A stretch of DNA of 40,182 nt from Bog-473 sp035551835 (GCA_035551835.1 DASZMN010000093.1:1-40182), one strand, 5' to 3'; shown: positions 1-8,561, counted from the first letter of the stretch. Notes: generated from the letters alone by a model not told the origin. A program made the numbers and translations.

Positions 1-7
1 ATTTTCA

Positions 8-211
8 ATGGCTACTGGTTCCGTGAAGTGGTTTAACGGTGAGAAGGGCTTCGGCTTCATCACCCAGGACGGTGGAGGCCCCGATGTGTTCGTGCATTAC
101 AGCGCGATTTCAGGTACGGGCTACCGCAATCTCGAAGAAGGCCAAAAGGTCGAGTTCGAGACGAACCAAGGCCCCAAGGGGCTGCAGGCCGCGAACGTGC
201 GCGCCATCTGA
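8..211 (+). CDS. Cold-shock domain protein (CspA family)
   Basis: A 67-residue single cold-shock domain, the normal length for CspA-type RNA/ssDNA chaperones. The RNP1 motif is KGFGFI (about residues 13-18) and RNP2 is VFVHY (about 27-31), both carrying the aromatic residues that stack on nucleic acid bases. The start ATG lies 8 bases into the window, so its promoter and 5' leader, where cold-shock genes are usually controlled, are not visible. A strong terminator hairpin follows 28 bases after the stop, so the gene is probably monocistronic. A second, more divergent cold-shock protein lies at 8545-8793. Confidence 0.96.
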   Translation: MATGSVKWFNGEKGFGFITQDGGGPDVFVHYSAISGTGYRNLEEGQKVEFETNQGPKGLQAANVRAI

Positions 212-238
212 CGCGACTCGCGACAAGAAGTAAGGAAA

Positions 239-268
239 GATCCCCGCCTCTCGAGGCGGGGATCTTTC
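239..268 (+). terminator. Rho-independent terminator of the cold-shock gene
   Basis: A perfect 11-bp stem, GATCCCCGCCT (239-249) pairing with AGGCGGGGATC (254-264), with loop CTCG (250-253) and a short T tract at 264-267. It lies between the plus-strand cold-shock gene and the 3' end of the minus-strand cysQ gene, so it may also stop transcription from the other side, although there is no U tract in that direction. Confidence 0.9.
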
Positions 269-310
269 AATTCGGGACCGGGTGCCGAAGCGACGGGCGC
301 GACCCTTGGC

Positions 311-1066
311 CTACCAGTAGGGCCGGCGCTGTCGGGTCGTCACGTCGAGGACGGCGGCCGCGTATTCGGGGCGGCACACCACGAGGTCGGGCAACCACGC
401 GTCGGGGTCGCCGTAGCGCAGGGGGTCGCCGTTGAGCCGGCTGGCGTGCAGGCCGCAGGCCAGCGCCACCGCGGCGGGAGCGCAGGAGTCCCATTCGTAC
501 TGGCCGCCGGCGTGCACGTAGACCTCCGCCACCCCCAGGATGACGGCGGCGATCTTGGCGCCCGCCGACCCCATCGGGACCATCACCCCGCCGATCGCCT
601 CCGCCACGTCGTAGGCCACATCGGGCGGGCGGCTGCGCGACACCACGAGCCGTGGCTGCTCGCCGGTCGGCGGCGGGAGCTGCGGCGTTTCCGCCGTCGA
701 CAACACCAGGTCGGCCGCGGGCAGCGCCACCGCGCCGACGACGGGATCGCCGCCGACCGAGAGGGCGACGTGCACGGCCCAGTCATTGCGTCCCCGCTCA
801 CGGAATTCACGCGTGCCGTCGAGCGGGTCGACGATCCAAAGGCGGCCGTCGTTCGAGACGTGCTCGAGGCCCTCCTCCGATCGCACGTCGTCGTCGGGGT
901 ACAGGCGGTTCAACTCGGAGACCAAGAGGTGGTGCGCCATGTGATCGCCGGCGGCGCCCAGGTCGCGGACCGCGGCTGGGGCCTCGCGCAATTCCATCAG
1001 GGCCTGACCGGCCAGCTGTGCGAGCTTGGCCGCGTCGCGATGCTCCGCTGCGAGGTCTTCGGACAT
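311..1066 (-). CDS. cysQ: 3'(2'),5'-bisphosphate nucleotidase, CysQ-like inositol-phosphatase family
   Basis: About 251 residues, a metal-dependent (Mg2+, Li+-sensitive) phosphatase of the inositol monophosphatase superfamily. Family motifs are in order: SEEG (63-66), the metal-binding WIVDPLDGT (77-85), the MGSAGAKIAAV stretch, and near the C-terminus GGQYEWDS, the second metal motif. The GRNDWAVHVAL and AGGQYEWD segments fit actinobacterial CysQ, which removes the 3' phosphate from PAP/PAPS in sulfate assimilation, better than true inositol monophosphatase. I chose the ATG at 1066 over one 13 codons upstream: it has a GGGGG ribosome site and starts 11 bases after the response-regulator stop, whereas the earlier start would overlap that gene. 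It is the last gene of a minus-strand operon. Confidence 0.85.
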   Translation of the reverse strand: MSEDLAAEHRDAAKLAQLAGQALMELREAPAAVRDLGAAGDHMAHHLLVSELNRLYPDDDVRSEEGLEHVSNDGRLWIVDPLDGTREFRERGRNDWAVHVALSVGGDPVVGAVALPAADLVLSTAETPQLPPPTGEQPRLVVSRSRPPDVAYDVAEAIGGVMVPMGSAGAKIAAVILGVAEVYVHAGGQYEWDSCAPAAVALACGLHASRLNGDPLRYGDPDAWLPDLVVCRPEYAAAVLDVTTRQRRPYW

Positions 1067-1077
1067 TGGCCCCCTGT

Positions 1078-1755
1078 CTAGACCAAACGCCTGTCGGTAG
1101 CCCACCTCGTGAGCTCGTGACGGGTCGACAGCTGCAGCTTGCGGAGCACGGACGAGACGTGGGACTCCACCGTCTTGGCCGAGATGCTCAGGTCCCGCGC
1201 CACCTCCTTGTAGGTGTAGCCCCGGGCGATCAGCCGCAGGACCTCGCGCTCGCGCGGGGAGAGTTGGTCGAGCTCGGGGTCGAGCCCGGCGGCCGGTGTG
1301 GCGCCGCCGTGCGCAAAGGCGTCGAGCACGAAGCCGGCCAGGCGCGGCGAGAAGACGGCGTCGCCGGCGGCCACCCGGTACACGGCCTGGAGGAGCTCGG
1401 GGCCCGAGATGGTCTTGGTGATGTAGCCGCGGGCGCCGGCCCGGATGACGTCGATCACGTCTTCCGGCGCATCGGAGACCGAGAGGGCGAGGAACTGCAC
1501 CTCGGGGTGGTGCGGCAGCACGCCACGCAGGACGGCCAGGCCGCCGCCGCCAGGCAGGTGCACGTCGAGCAGGACGACATCGGGCAGGCGCTCGCCGATG
1601 AGCTCGACGGCCGCGGCGGCCTCGTCGGCCTCGCCCACCAGCTCCACGGCGTCACCCAGCTCCGCCTTCACGCCGGCGCGGAACACGGCATGGTCCTCGA
1701 CCAGGAAGATGCGAGGCCGCCCGCCCGTCACCGGGCCCTCGGCAAGACCGCTCAC
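1078..1755 (-). CDS. Response regulator, NarL/LuxR family
   Basis: 225 residues. The N-terminal receiver domain (about 14-130) has acidic pocket residues E20/D21, phosphoacceptor D64 in VVLLDVHLP and the conserved Lys in YITKTISG. The C-terminal LuxR-type helix-turn-helix (about 160-220) begins LSPREREVLRLIARG and contains SAKTVESHVSSVLRKL. Its start ATG overlaps the stop of the upstream kinase gene by 4 bases (ATGA), so the two are translationally coupled and form a cognate pair. The PspC domain on the kinase and the divergent PspC gene suggest an envelope-stress circuit; the promoter region at 3000-3342 is the obvious target. That target is inferred. Confidence 0.93.
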   Translation of the reverse strand: MSGLAEGPVTGGRPRIFLVEDHAVFRAGVKAELGDAVELVGEADEAAAAVELIGERLPDVVLLDVHLPGGGGLAVLRGVLPHHPEVQFLALSVSDAPEDVIDVIRAGARGYITKTISGPELLQAVYRVAAGDAVFSPRLAGFVLDAFAHGGATPAAGLDPELDQLSPREREVLRLIARGYTYKEVARDLSISAKTVESHVSSVLRKLQLSTRHELTRWATDRRLV

Positions 1756-2999
1756 CTGACCCGTTCGCGTCGCGGCATGAACAGCTGGACCTCGGTCCCC
1801 TCGCCCGGCGCCGAGCGGATGACGGCCTCGCCCCCGCAGCGGGCGACGCGAGACTCGATCGATTGGGCGATGCCCCGGCGGTCGGCCGGTACCGCGGCCC
1901 GGTCGAAGCCCTCGCCGCGGTCACGCACGTACAGCTCCACGGTGTCCGGCTCGACCTCGGCGTAGATCGAGACCTGGTCGGCGCCCGACCACTTGGCCGC
2001 GTTGACCGTGGCTTCGCGCGCCGCATCGAGCAGCGCCCGCAACGGCTCGTCGAGCTCGCAGTCGCCCACCACGACCACCTGCACCGCGATGCCGTGGTCC
2101 GCCTCGACCTGTCGCTGCAGGAGGGCGACCCCCTCGGCGAGCATCGTGGCGTCCTCGCTGATGACACCCGGCGGCCGGCCCTCGAAGAGCCACGCCCGCA
2201 GCTCGCGCTCCTGGGCGCGGGCCAGGCGCACCACGTTCTGCGGGTCGTCGGGTGAACGCTGGATGAGGGCCAGGGTCTGCAGCACCGAGTCGTGCACGTG
2301 CGCCGCCATCTGCGCCCGTTCCTCGGCCCGGACGCGCGCCTGGCGCTCGGCGATGAGATCGCGCACCAGGCTCAGCCACCACGGTCCGAACACGACGATG
2401 GCAGCCGCAACGACCAGCGCCGCGCCGCCGACGGGGCGCAGCGCGGCGACCGTCGTGTGACCCTCGACCAACAACGCGATGCCGATGCCGCCGACGGCCA
2501 GGCCAACGACGACGCGGAGGACGAGCAGGCGCCGACCCTGCCCGTGGAAGTCGTTGCCGAGGAGGGGGACGACCTCGTGGTCGATGAAGGCCTTCTCCGA
2601 CTCGTTGGCGTTGCGCCAGATGAGCACCGCGAGCCCGGCGGCGAGCAGCGTCGGCCAGCTGATGAACCCGATGAAGGGCATGTGCAGCGTGCCCGCGACC
2701 ACCTGCAGGAGGATCAGCAGCGGGATCTCCACGGCGAGCACGAGGCGGATGCCGTGCCTGTCCTTGATCGCTCGCGAATAGATGTTTGTCGACTGCCCCT
2801 CCATCGGGATCATCAGCCAAGCGATGGTGTAGACGAACACCATGATCCCGCTGGCGATGCAGGCCAGCACGCACCCGATGCGGACCCACGTGACGTCGAT
2901 ACCCGTCGCGCGCGAGACCGCACCGCACACGCCGCCGAGCACGCGGTTGTCCTCGGTCCGGCGCAGCGTCCGGAGCCGGCGCCCGAGGTGCGGCGGCAC
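1752..2999 (-). CDS. PspC-domain sensor histidine kinase (HisKA_3/NarX-like)
   Basis: 415 residues. Residues 10-68 are a PspC domain (RRTEDNRVLGGVCGAVSR followed by a membrane span ending LMIPM). More membrane helices follow at about 85-128 and 158-212. The dimerisation/phosphotransfer region carries the HisKA_3 motif AAHVHDSVLQTL, with likely phosphorylated His236. The C-terminal HATPase_c domain has the N-box-like EATVNAAKWS and a glycine loop (APGEGT). The GTG start at 2999 is the only canonical start: the frame stays open upstream to about 3233 as a Pro/Ala-rich run but offers no ATG, GTG or TTG. No convincing ribosome site precedes it, so the message may be leaderless. It belongs to the actinobacterial PspC-kinase group linked to envelope stress. 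Confidence 0.9.
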   Translation of the reverse strand: MPPHLGRRLRTLRRTEDNRVLGGVCGAVSRATGIDVTWVRIGCVLACIASGIMVFVYTIAWLMIPMEGQSTNIYSRAIKDRHGIRLVLAVEIPLLILLQVVAGTLHMPFIGFISWPTLLAAGLAVLIWRNANESEKAFIDHEVVPLLGNDFHGQGRRLLVLRVVVGLAVGGIGIALLVEGHTTVAALRPVGGAALVVAAAIVVFGPWWLSLVRDLIAERQARVRAEERAQMAAHVHDSVLQTLALIQRSPDDPQNVVRLARAQERELRAWLFEGRPPGVISEDATMLAEGVALLQRQVEADHGIAVQVVVVGDCELDEPLRALLDAAREATVNAAKWSGADQVSIYAEVEPDTVELYVRDRGEGFDRAAVPADRRGIAQSIESRVARCGGEAVIRSAPGEGTEVQLFMPRRERVR

Positions 3000-3258
3000 G
3001 TGATGACGGTGGTGCGACCACTCGGGGCGGCCCCAGTGGCGCCCGGGGCCGTCGCACCCGCCGGCCGGATGGTCGAACTCGGGCCGGGTGGCCTCAGCGG
3101 GTGCCGTGGGCCCGGGCGCGGCGGCGGGCCCCGGGGGCGCGACGGGCAGCGGTGCGGTCGGGCGCCCGCTCTCGGTGAACGGGCGCGTTCCGGATTCCGG
3201 CGCTTCTGCGATGCCTCGATGATCGCGCGGGCCTCACACCTGGGGCCATCGGGGAAAT

Positions 3259-3331
3259 CCCTGAGGGTTCGGGGTGGCCGTCAGGGTCCGACCAGGGTGT
3301 TTCCGGATTCACCGACGGGGCCTCCCCCGTC
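3259..3331. promoter_or_regulatory. Candidate control region between two divergent PspC genes
   Basis: The 343-base gap from 3000 to 3342 separates the PspC kinase (minus) from a PspC protein (plus). The half nearer the kinase is an open Pro/Ala-rich frame with no start. The other half has short repeated elements: AGGGT at 3264-3268, 3283-3287 and 3294-3298 (19 and 11 bases apart); an inverted CCCTGA/TCAGGG pair at 3259-3264 and 3281-3286; and a perfect 7-bp hairpin, GACGGGG (3314-3320) with CCCCGTC (3325-3331), just before the ATG at 3343. These are candidate binding sites for the response regulator, not proven ones. Confidence 0.35.
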
Positions 3332-3342
3332 AGGCTGTCCCC

Positions 3343-3723
3343 ATGGACACCGCAGCGAACGAGACCCCCGATGGCCCCGAAGCGACCGGCTCGCCCGGAG
3401 CCCCCGGAGCCGGCCCCTCCACCAGCTCCACCACCTCCACCTCCCAGCTCCCCCCGAGCCGGGCCGCCGGCCACGACCACCACGAAATGCGCCTCCACCG
3501 CCGCTCCCGCGGCCGCATGCTCGGTGGCGTGGCCGTCGGCCTGGCTGACTACTTCGACGTCGACCCGGTCCTGGTCCGCGTCGGCTTCGTCGCCCTCGCG
3601 TTCCTCGGCGGCCTTTCGGTGCCGCTCTACCTCGCCGGGTGGGCGCTGATCCCGGACGAGGAATCCGACACGTCCATCGCCGAAGAGCTCCTGGCCCGGG
3701 AGCGGGCCCGGGGCGCCTACTGA
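3343..3723 (+). CDS. PspC-domain membrane protein
   Basis: 126 residues. A disordered Pro/Ser/Thr-rich N-terminus (1-45) is followed by a PspC domain, with LHRRSRGRMLGGVAVGLADYF and two hydrophobic segments ending in WALIPDEE, and a charged tail. PspC domains are membrane-embedded modules of envelope-stress systems. I chose ATG 3343 because the open frame upstream has only a GTG at 3274 and its extra residues do not resemble the family; neither start has a good ribosome site, so the gene may be leaderless. It faces a kinase with the same domain, suggesting sensor and target share a module. Confidence 0.85.
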   Translation: MDTAANETPDGPEATGSPGAPGAGPSTSSTTSTSQLPPSRAAGHDHHEMRLHRRSRGRMLGGVAVGLADYFDVDPVLVRVGFVALAFLGGLSVPLYLAGWALIPDEESDTSIAEELLARERARGAY

Positions 3724-3846
3724 GCTCGCGGCCCGGCCGACGACCGGCCCCGCCCCTCCGGACACACGAGCGAATCCCGAGCGAACCCGCAGAAATCGAA
3801 GAAACCCGAAACGACAAGTCACCGAGACGGAAGGAGCCGAGACCCG

Positions 3847-4314
3847 ATGCGCTACCGCTGGGACCCCGCCTACCCCATGGGCCGGCGCGACGCGACGCCC
3901 TATGACGCCAGCCTGCGGGCATCCGACGACGAGCGCAACGCCGTCGCCGACAAGCTGTCCCGCCATTACGCCGAGGGGCGGCTCGACGAATCCGAATTCA
4001 AGACCCGTCTCGACACCGCCATGTCGGCCACGACCCGGGGCGACCTGCACGGGCTCTTCCACGACCTGCCCACCCTGCAGAGCGAGCCACCACCGCCCCC
4101 GCCTCGACACCGCCGGATTCTGCCGTGGGTGTTCGTGATCGGCTTCCTCGCCATCGTCGCGGGGGCGACCATCCCCTCCGACCCCACGTACCACGTGCCG
4201 TGGGTCCTCTTCGCCATCGTGGCGTTCGTGCTGTGGCGCGGCGTCGCCGGCGGCCACCGGCACCACCATCCGGTCGGCGGGGGGCGCCGGACCAGCTCGA
4301 TCATCGACAACTGA
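3847..4314 (+). CDS. DUF1707 (SHOCT-like) membrane protein
   Basis: 155 residues. Residues 22-75 match DUF1707, a short helical domain common in Actinobacteria: RASDDERNAVADKLSRHYAEGRLDESEF and then a DLHGLFHDLP segment. A proline run follows, then two membrane helices (about 88-105 and 115-132) and a His/Gly-rich tail. A purine-rich GGAAGGAG ribosome site lies about 12 bases upstream. DUF1707 proteins often sit next to PspC genes and are thought to be membrane-associated accessories; no biochemical role is established. It likely belongs to the operon that starts with the PspC gene. Confidence 0.83.
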   Translation: MRYRWDPAYPMGRRDATPYDASLRASDDERNAVADKLSRHYAEGRLDESEFKTRLDTAMSATTRGDLHGLFHDLPTLQSEPPPPPPRHRRILPWVFVIGFLAIVAGATIPSDPTYHVPWVLFAIVAFVLWRGVAGGHRHHHPVGGGRRTSSIIDN

Positions 4315-4325
4315 GAAAGGATCCG

Positions 4326-4838
4326 ATGCCCACGCACGCCCCCCACCCCAGTCGCGCCGGCGACGACGTCGTCCTCCACGACGACGTCGCGACCACGCTC
4401 CGCCCTATGGCGCTCTTCGCCGGCCTACCCGATGACGAACTCGAGGAACTCGCCGCCGAATGCGAGATCTGCACCGCCCATCCGGGGCAAGTCGTCCAGG
4501 CCCAGGACGTCCCGGTCCGGTACTGGCACGTCATCGCCGCAGGACACGCCGTCGTCCAGCGCGACGACACCCCGATCGGCCTCCTCGGCCGGGGCGACTC
4601 GTGGTCGGAGCACTCCCTGCTCAACCAGTTGCGCTCGTCGATCGCCGTGGTGGCGCTGTCGCCGTTGACCATGCTCACGCTGCACCAGCGCGACTTTTTC
4701 GCCGTCCCCGAGCACCACCCGGTCCTGGCCGGCCGTCTGGTGGCCCGTTCGGCCACGTCGGCCGACCGGCTGGCCCTGCCCGTCTTCAACGCCCTCGCCC
4801 ACCTCGGCCTCGTGGGGAGCGAGCGCACCGAGGGGTAG
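4326..4838 (+). CDS. Cyclic nucleotide-binding domain protein
   Basis: About 170 residues resembling one CRP/CNMP-type beta-barrel: LRPMALFAGLPDDELEELAAECE is the usual entry helix, followed by HPGQVVQAQDVPVRYWHVIAAGHAVV and the IGLLGRGDSWSEHSLL region where the phosphate-binding cassette lies. The typical cassette Arg is not obvious, so ligand binding may be lost or altered. There is no DNA-binding domain and no membrane span, so it may be a stand-alone sensor or structural module. The ATG at 4326 has an AGAAAGGA ribosome site and starts 11 bases after the DUF1707 stop, implying co-transcription. Confidence 0.8.
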   Translation: MPTHAPHPSRAGDDVVLHDDVATTLRPMALFAGLPDDELEELAAECEICTAHPGQVVQAQDVPVRYWHVIAAGHAVVQRDDTPIGLLGRGDSWSEHSLLNQLRSSIAVVALSPLTMLTLHQRDFFAVPEHHPVLAGRLVARSATSADRLALPVFNALAHLGLVGSERTEG

Positions 4839-4947
4839 GCGAGGGGCCAGTACGATGAGGCCATCGCATCGACGCCCGCTGGCGCCGGCGTGGCCCCGAA
4901 CTCCCGCAACCGTCCTAGCCATCCGAAACCTCTGGAGGAACCGCCCC

Positions 4948-7191
4948 ATGCGCACCCTGGCCGGGTGGTGCGTCCGTCACCGCCGCATCGTCCTTCTCTT
5001 GTGGGCCGTCGTCCTCGTCACCTCGCTGACGCTGGTGATCCGGCTGCACGCCGACTACTCGAACAACTTCAACTTCCCCCACACCGAGTCGTCCGACGCC
5101 ATCAACCTCCTGAAGTCGGTCGCCCCCGGCCACTCGGGCGACACCGAGGAGGTCGTGTTCGGCACGTCGAGCGGCACGAGTCTCAATGACCCCGCCGTCG
5201 GCCAGCGCATCAACACGATGGTCCACCACATCAACGCGCTCCCCAACGTCACCCACGTCACGAGCCCGTTCGACTCGTCCGGCAACCTGGTCAACACGAC
5301 CAATATCAACGCCAACCACACGGTGGGCTTCATACAGGTGCCGTTCGACAAACTGCCGAACAACATCTCGCAGAACGAGGCGACGAAGTTCGTCCACACC
5401 GTGACCAGCACCTCGGGCTCCGGACTGACGGTGTCCGTCACCGGACAGCTGGCCGAGTTCGCCAACAACCAGTCGTTCAGCAGCAGCGGGCTGGGCGTGC
5501 TCCTGGCCCTGGTGGTCTTGCTGCTCGTCTTCGGCTCGGTCTTCGCGGCCCTGCTCCCGATCATCTCCGCGCTCTTCGCGCTGGGCACGGCGATCGGCAT
5601 CATCGGTCTGCTGAGCCACGTCATCGGCATGCCCGAGTTCTCACCGGAGCTGGTCTTGCTGATCGGCCTCGGCGTCGGCGTCGACTACGCGCTGTTCATC
5701 GTGACCCGACATCGCCAGGGCCTGGTCGCCGGCCTCGACACGGAGGGATCGATCGTCAACTCGGTCAACACCTCCGGGCGTGCCGTGCTGTTCGCCGGCA
5801 TCATCGTCTGCATCGCCCTGCTCGGCATGTTCGCCCTGGGCGTGAGCTTCCTCTACGGCCTGGCGGTGGCGGCGGCCATCGGCGTTGCGTTCACCATGAT
5901 CTCCGCGCTGACCCTGCTGCCCGCGATGCTCGGCTTCATCGGACCAAAGGTGATGAGCCGCAAGCAGAAGCGGAACCTGGCCCAGAACGGGCCGCGCATC
6001 GTCGGCGCCGACGGCAAGGGGTTCTGGCCGAATTGGGCCGACCGGGTGCAGCGCTATCCCTGGCTGTCGGCCGGTGTGGCCCTGATCGTGATCGTCGTGA
6101 TCGCCATCCCGTTCTTCTCGCTGCGCCTCGGCTCCGCCGACCAGGGCACCGATCCGGCCGGTACGCCGACCCGAGTCGCCTTCGACACGCTGTCGCAAGG
6201 CTTCGGGCCCGGCTTCAACGGTCCCTTGTTGCTGGTCAGCGTCGTCCAGCCGGACCAGCACGGCGTGATCAACACCGTCGTCCACGACGTCTCCCAGCAG
6301 CCCGACGTCGCCAAGGTGGCCCAACCCCTCTTCATCCCGAGCAAGAGCGGCGGTGGCGACGTGATGCTCTTGAACGTCTACCCGAAGACCGCACCCCAGG
6401 ACGTGGCCACCACCGACCTGGTGAACCACCTGCGATCCGACACACTCCCTCAGGCGGTGGGGAATTCGGGAGTGAAGGTCCTCGTCGGCGGCACGACGGC
6501 GATCTTCATCGACTTCGCCAACGTCCTGTCGTCCAAGCTGCCGCTCTTCATCGGGCTGGTCGTCCTGCTGTCCTTCCTCCTGTTGATGACGATTTTCCGA
6601 AGTTTCGTCATCCCCCTCACGGCGGCGGTCATGAACCTCTTGTCGATCGGCGCCGCCTTCGGCATCCTGGTGGCGGTCTTCGAGTGGGGCTACGGGGGCA
6701 GCCTCATCGGGCTCACCGGCACGAGTCCCATCGAGGCGTTCCTGCCGGTGATGCTGTTCGCCATTCTTTTCGGACTGTCGATGGACTACCAGGTGTTCCT
6801 TGTGTCACGCATGCACGAGGAGTACATCAAGTCCGGCGGCAACAACCGGGTCGCCGTGCGCAACGGCCTCGCCGCGACGGGCAAGACCATCACCGCGGCC
6901 GCGCTGATCATGATCCTGGTGTTCGGCTCCTTCATCCTGGGTGGCGAACGCGTGATCAAGGAGTTCGGCATCGGCCTGGCCGCCGGCATCCTGGTCGACG
7001 CCGTCTTCATCCGCATGGCCATCGTGCCGTCGCTGATGATCATGTTCGGCGACTCCAACTGGTGGTTCCCGAAGTGGCTGGACCGGGCGCTGCCCAAGTT
7101 GTCCGTCGACGCCGATGACCTGACCACCCACACGGTGGACGAACGGGGTCCCGAGCCCGAGCGAGAGCTGGCGGGAGCGGGGAAGCCGTAG
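4948..7191 (+). CDS. MMPL-family RND transporter
   Basis: About 747 residues, a normal length for the family. A first membrane helix (about 14-33) precedes an extracytoplasmic porter domain, then a five-helix bundle (about 180-330), a second porter domain, and a second bundle (about 530-720). The two half-repeats carry the expected proton-relay signatures GVGVDYALFIVTRHRQ and FGLSMDYQVFLVSRMHEEY. MMPL proteins use proton motive force to export lipids or hydrophobic compounds. I start at ATG 4948, which has an excellent GGAGGA site 9 bases upstream; the frame is open from 4855, but that extra segment lacks a ribosome site. The substrate cannot be told from the sequence. Confidence 0.93.
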   Translation: MRTLAGWCVRHRRIVLLLWAVVLVTSLTLVIRLHADYSNNFNFPHTESSDAINLLKSVAPGHSGDTEEVVFGTSSGTSLNDPAVGQRINTMVHHINALPNVTHVTSPFDSSGNLVNTTNINANHTVGFIQVPFDKLPNNISQNEATKFVHTVTSTSGSGLTVSVTGQLAEFANNQSFSSSGLGVLLALVVLLLVFGSVFAALLPIISALFALGTAIGIIGLLSHVIGMPEFSPELVLLIGLGVGVDYALFIVTRHRQGLVAGLDTEGSIVNSVNTSGRAVLFAGIIVCIALLGMFALGVSFLYGLAVAAAIGVAFTMISALTLLPAMLGFIGPKVMSRKQKRNLAQNGPRIVGADGKGFWPNWADRVQRYPWLSAGVALIVIVVIAIPFFSLRLGSADQGTDPAGTPTRVAFDTLSQGFGPGFNGPLLLVSVVQPDQHGVINTVVHDVSQQPDVAKVAQPLFIPSKSGGGDVMLLNVYPKTAPQDVATTDLVNHLRSDTLPQAVGNSGVKVLVGGTTAIFIDFANVLSSKLPLFIGLVVLLSFLLLMTIFRSFVIPLTAAVMNLLSIGAAFGILVAVFEWGYGGSLIGLTGTSPIEAFLPVMLFAILFGLSMDYQVFLVSRMHEEYIKSGGNNRVAVRNGLAATGKTITAAALIMILVFGSFILGGERVIKEFGIGLAAGILVDAVFIRMAIVPSLMIMFGDSNWWFPKWLDRALPKLSVDADDLTTHTVDERGPEPERELAGAGKP

Positions 7192-7199
7192 CCCGACCG

Positions 7200-7763
7200 A
7201 TGGCTGAACTCGTGTACACGGCCAACATCTCGGTCGACGGCTACACGGAGGACCGCGACGGTCTGCTCGAGTGGTCCGCCCCGGACGAGGAAGTCTTTTC
7301 CTTCATCACGGAGCTCGAGAAGTCGGCCGGGACGTACCTCTACGGGCGCCGGATGTACGAAGCCATGCTCTACTGGGAGAGCGCGACTCCCGAAGAAGAG
7401 TACGTCCGAGAATTCGCCGAGATGTGGCGGAACGCGGACAAGGTGGTGTACTCGCGCAGCCTCGAATCGGTCACCAGTCCCCGGACGAGCCTCGAGCACG
7501 ACTTCGACCCCGACGCCGTGCGACGCCTCAAGGCGGCGGCCGGCCAGCGCATCACCGTCGGCGGCGCGAACCTCGCCGGGCAGGCGCTCGCGGCGGGTCT
7601 CGTCGACGAGCTACGCCTGGTGACGCTCCCCGTCGTCCTCGGTGGCGGTAAGCCGTGGCATCCCCGAGACGTGCGCCTGTCGCTTCGCCTCCTCGAGACC
7701 CGGCGCTTCGCCAGCGGCGCCGTCTACCTGCGCTATCGGCTGGGCTCCGACCAAGGGGCCTGA
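7200..7763 (+). CDS. Dihydrofolate reductase-like / RibD C-terminal domain protein
   Basis: 187 residues covering one RibD_C/DHFR-like fold. The N-terminus ELVYTANISVDGYTED matches the family start, LYGRRMYEAM is the cofactor-loop region, and ITVGGANLAGQALAAGLVDELRL with PVVLGGGKPW is the NADPH-binding half. The family reduces pterin- or pyrimidine-like substrates with NADPH, but many stand-alone actinobacterial members have no known substrate. It starts 8 bases after the MMPL stop and probably shares its transcript. A role in riboflavin synthesis is unlikely because no rib genes are nearby. Confidence 0.88.
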   Translation: MAELVYTANISVDGYTEDRDGLLEWSAPDEEVFSFITELEKSAGTYLYGRRMYEAMLYWESATPEEEYVREFAEMWRNADKVVYSRSLESVTSPRTSLEHDFDPDAVRRLKAAAGQRITVGGANLAGQALAAGLVDELRLVTLPVVLGGGKPWHPRDVRLSLRLLETRRFASGAVYLRYRLGSDQGA

Positions 7764-8042
7764 TGGATCCGGTCCGGCCGGACGAGGCAATCCCTGAATG
7801 GCCACCACTGTTACGAACGAGGGCATGCCAACCTTGGGTTCGGGCATAAGACATACGACACCTACGTCAGTCACGACGAGGTGGTCCGGAGTGGCCCCGC
7901 CCCTTGGCGCGGGGCACTCCGCGTTCGGACACAGACGCATGACGACGGGTGGAGCACCCCGCAGATCCGGCGATCCGAGGAATTCGGCCTCGAGCCGACC
8001 GAACGACACTGGACCCGGAAAATCCGCGATTCAATAAAGCCA

Positions 8043-8561
8043 GTGACCACCGAATCGAGGCTCAAGGCGGCGCTGAACGGCACGAGCGGCACCGTGACGA
8101 GGTTCCTGGAGGAGTTGGTCGGTGAACGTATTGCGGCTGAACGATGTCACCACCAGAGAATCGCTGCGCCCGCATCGAACGATCTGGGGGTTGACGAGGG
8201 CGAGCCGTTGCTTCGTCGGGCCGCCGTTCTGCACGGTCTCGCATCTGGCCACCCGTTTGTCTACGCCGAAAGCCTGATCGTCCTCGGCCGCGTGCCGCCC
8301 ATCTTCCTGCGGGGGCTCGAAACCGGCAGTGACCCGATCGGACGGCTCCTCGACGAGGCGGGGATCGCCGTCACCCGTCAGGATCTCGGCCAGGTGCAAG
8401 GCGGCGCCATGGATCGACCGAGGAATTTCGACGAGGTCGTGCACAGCTCCCTCCTGGCACGGTCTTATCGCATCGAATCCGAACATCTCCCCTTGATGCT
8501 CATCAGCGAGTGGTTCCTCAGCGCTCTCACCCCGTTCCTACTCGATGGCGTCGTTCGATAA
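8043..8561 (+). CDS. Chorismate pyruvate-lyase-like protein (UbiC/DUF98 family)
   Basis: About 172 residues. The N-terminal GTSGTVTRFLEELVGERI matches the UbiC family substrate-entry helix; LLRRAAVLHG, HPFVYAESLIVL, PIGRLL and the terminal ISEWFL follow in order. By analogy with UbiC, Arg59, Gly100 and Glu156 are the expected chorismate-handling residues and all are present, so activity (chorismate to 4-hydroxybenzoate plus pyruvate) is plausible. The start is uncertain: GTG 8043 fits the homology but has a poor ribosome site; the frame is open back to GTG 7881. The last 17 bases overlap the start of a cold-shock gene. Upstream bases 7764-8042 show no convincing gene. Confidence 0.72.
   Translation: MTTESRLKAALNGTSGTVTRFLEELVGERIAAERCHHQRIAAPASNDLGVDEGEPLLRRAAVLHGLASGHPFVYAESLIVLGRVPPIFLRGLETGSDPIGRLLDEAGIAVTRQDLGQVQGGAMDRPRNFDEVVHSSLLARSYRIESEHLPLMLISEWFLSALTPFLLDGVVR

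Noticed and set aside
652..1965. Long plus-strand open frame opposite cysQ and the response regulator
   Set aside because: Arg/Pro/Gly-rich translation without any domain; it is the antisense shadow of two well-supported minus-strand genes in GC-rich DNA.
2292..3548. Plus-strand open frame of about 418 codons across the PspC kinase and its promoter
   Set aside because: Asp/Glu/His/Arg-rich shadow of the kinase gene with no recognisable domain.
7764..8042. Possible small genes in the gap before the UbiC-like gene (a plus-strand frame at 7798-8037 and a minus-strand frame at 7611-8009)
   Set aside because: No ribosome sites and no familiar protein pattern. Apart from a 12-bp palindrome GTCCGGCCGGAC at 7772-7783 I see nothing definite here.
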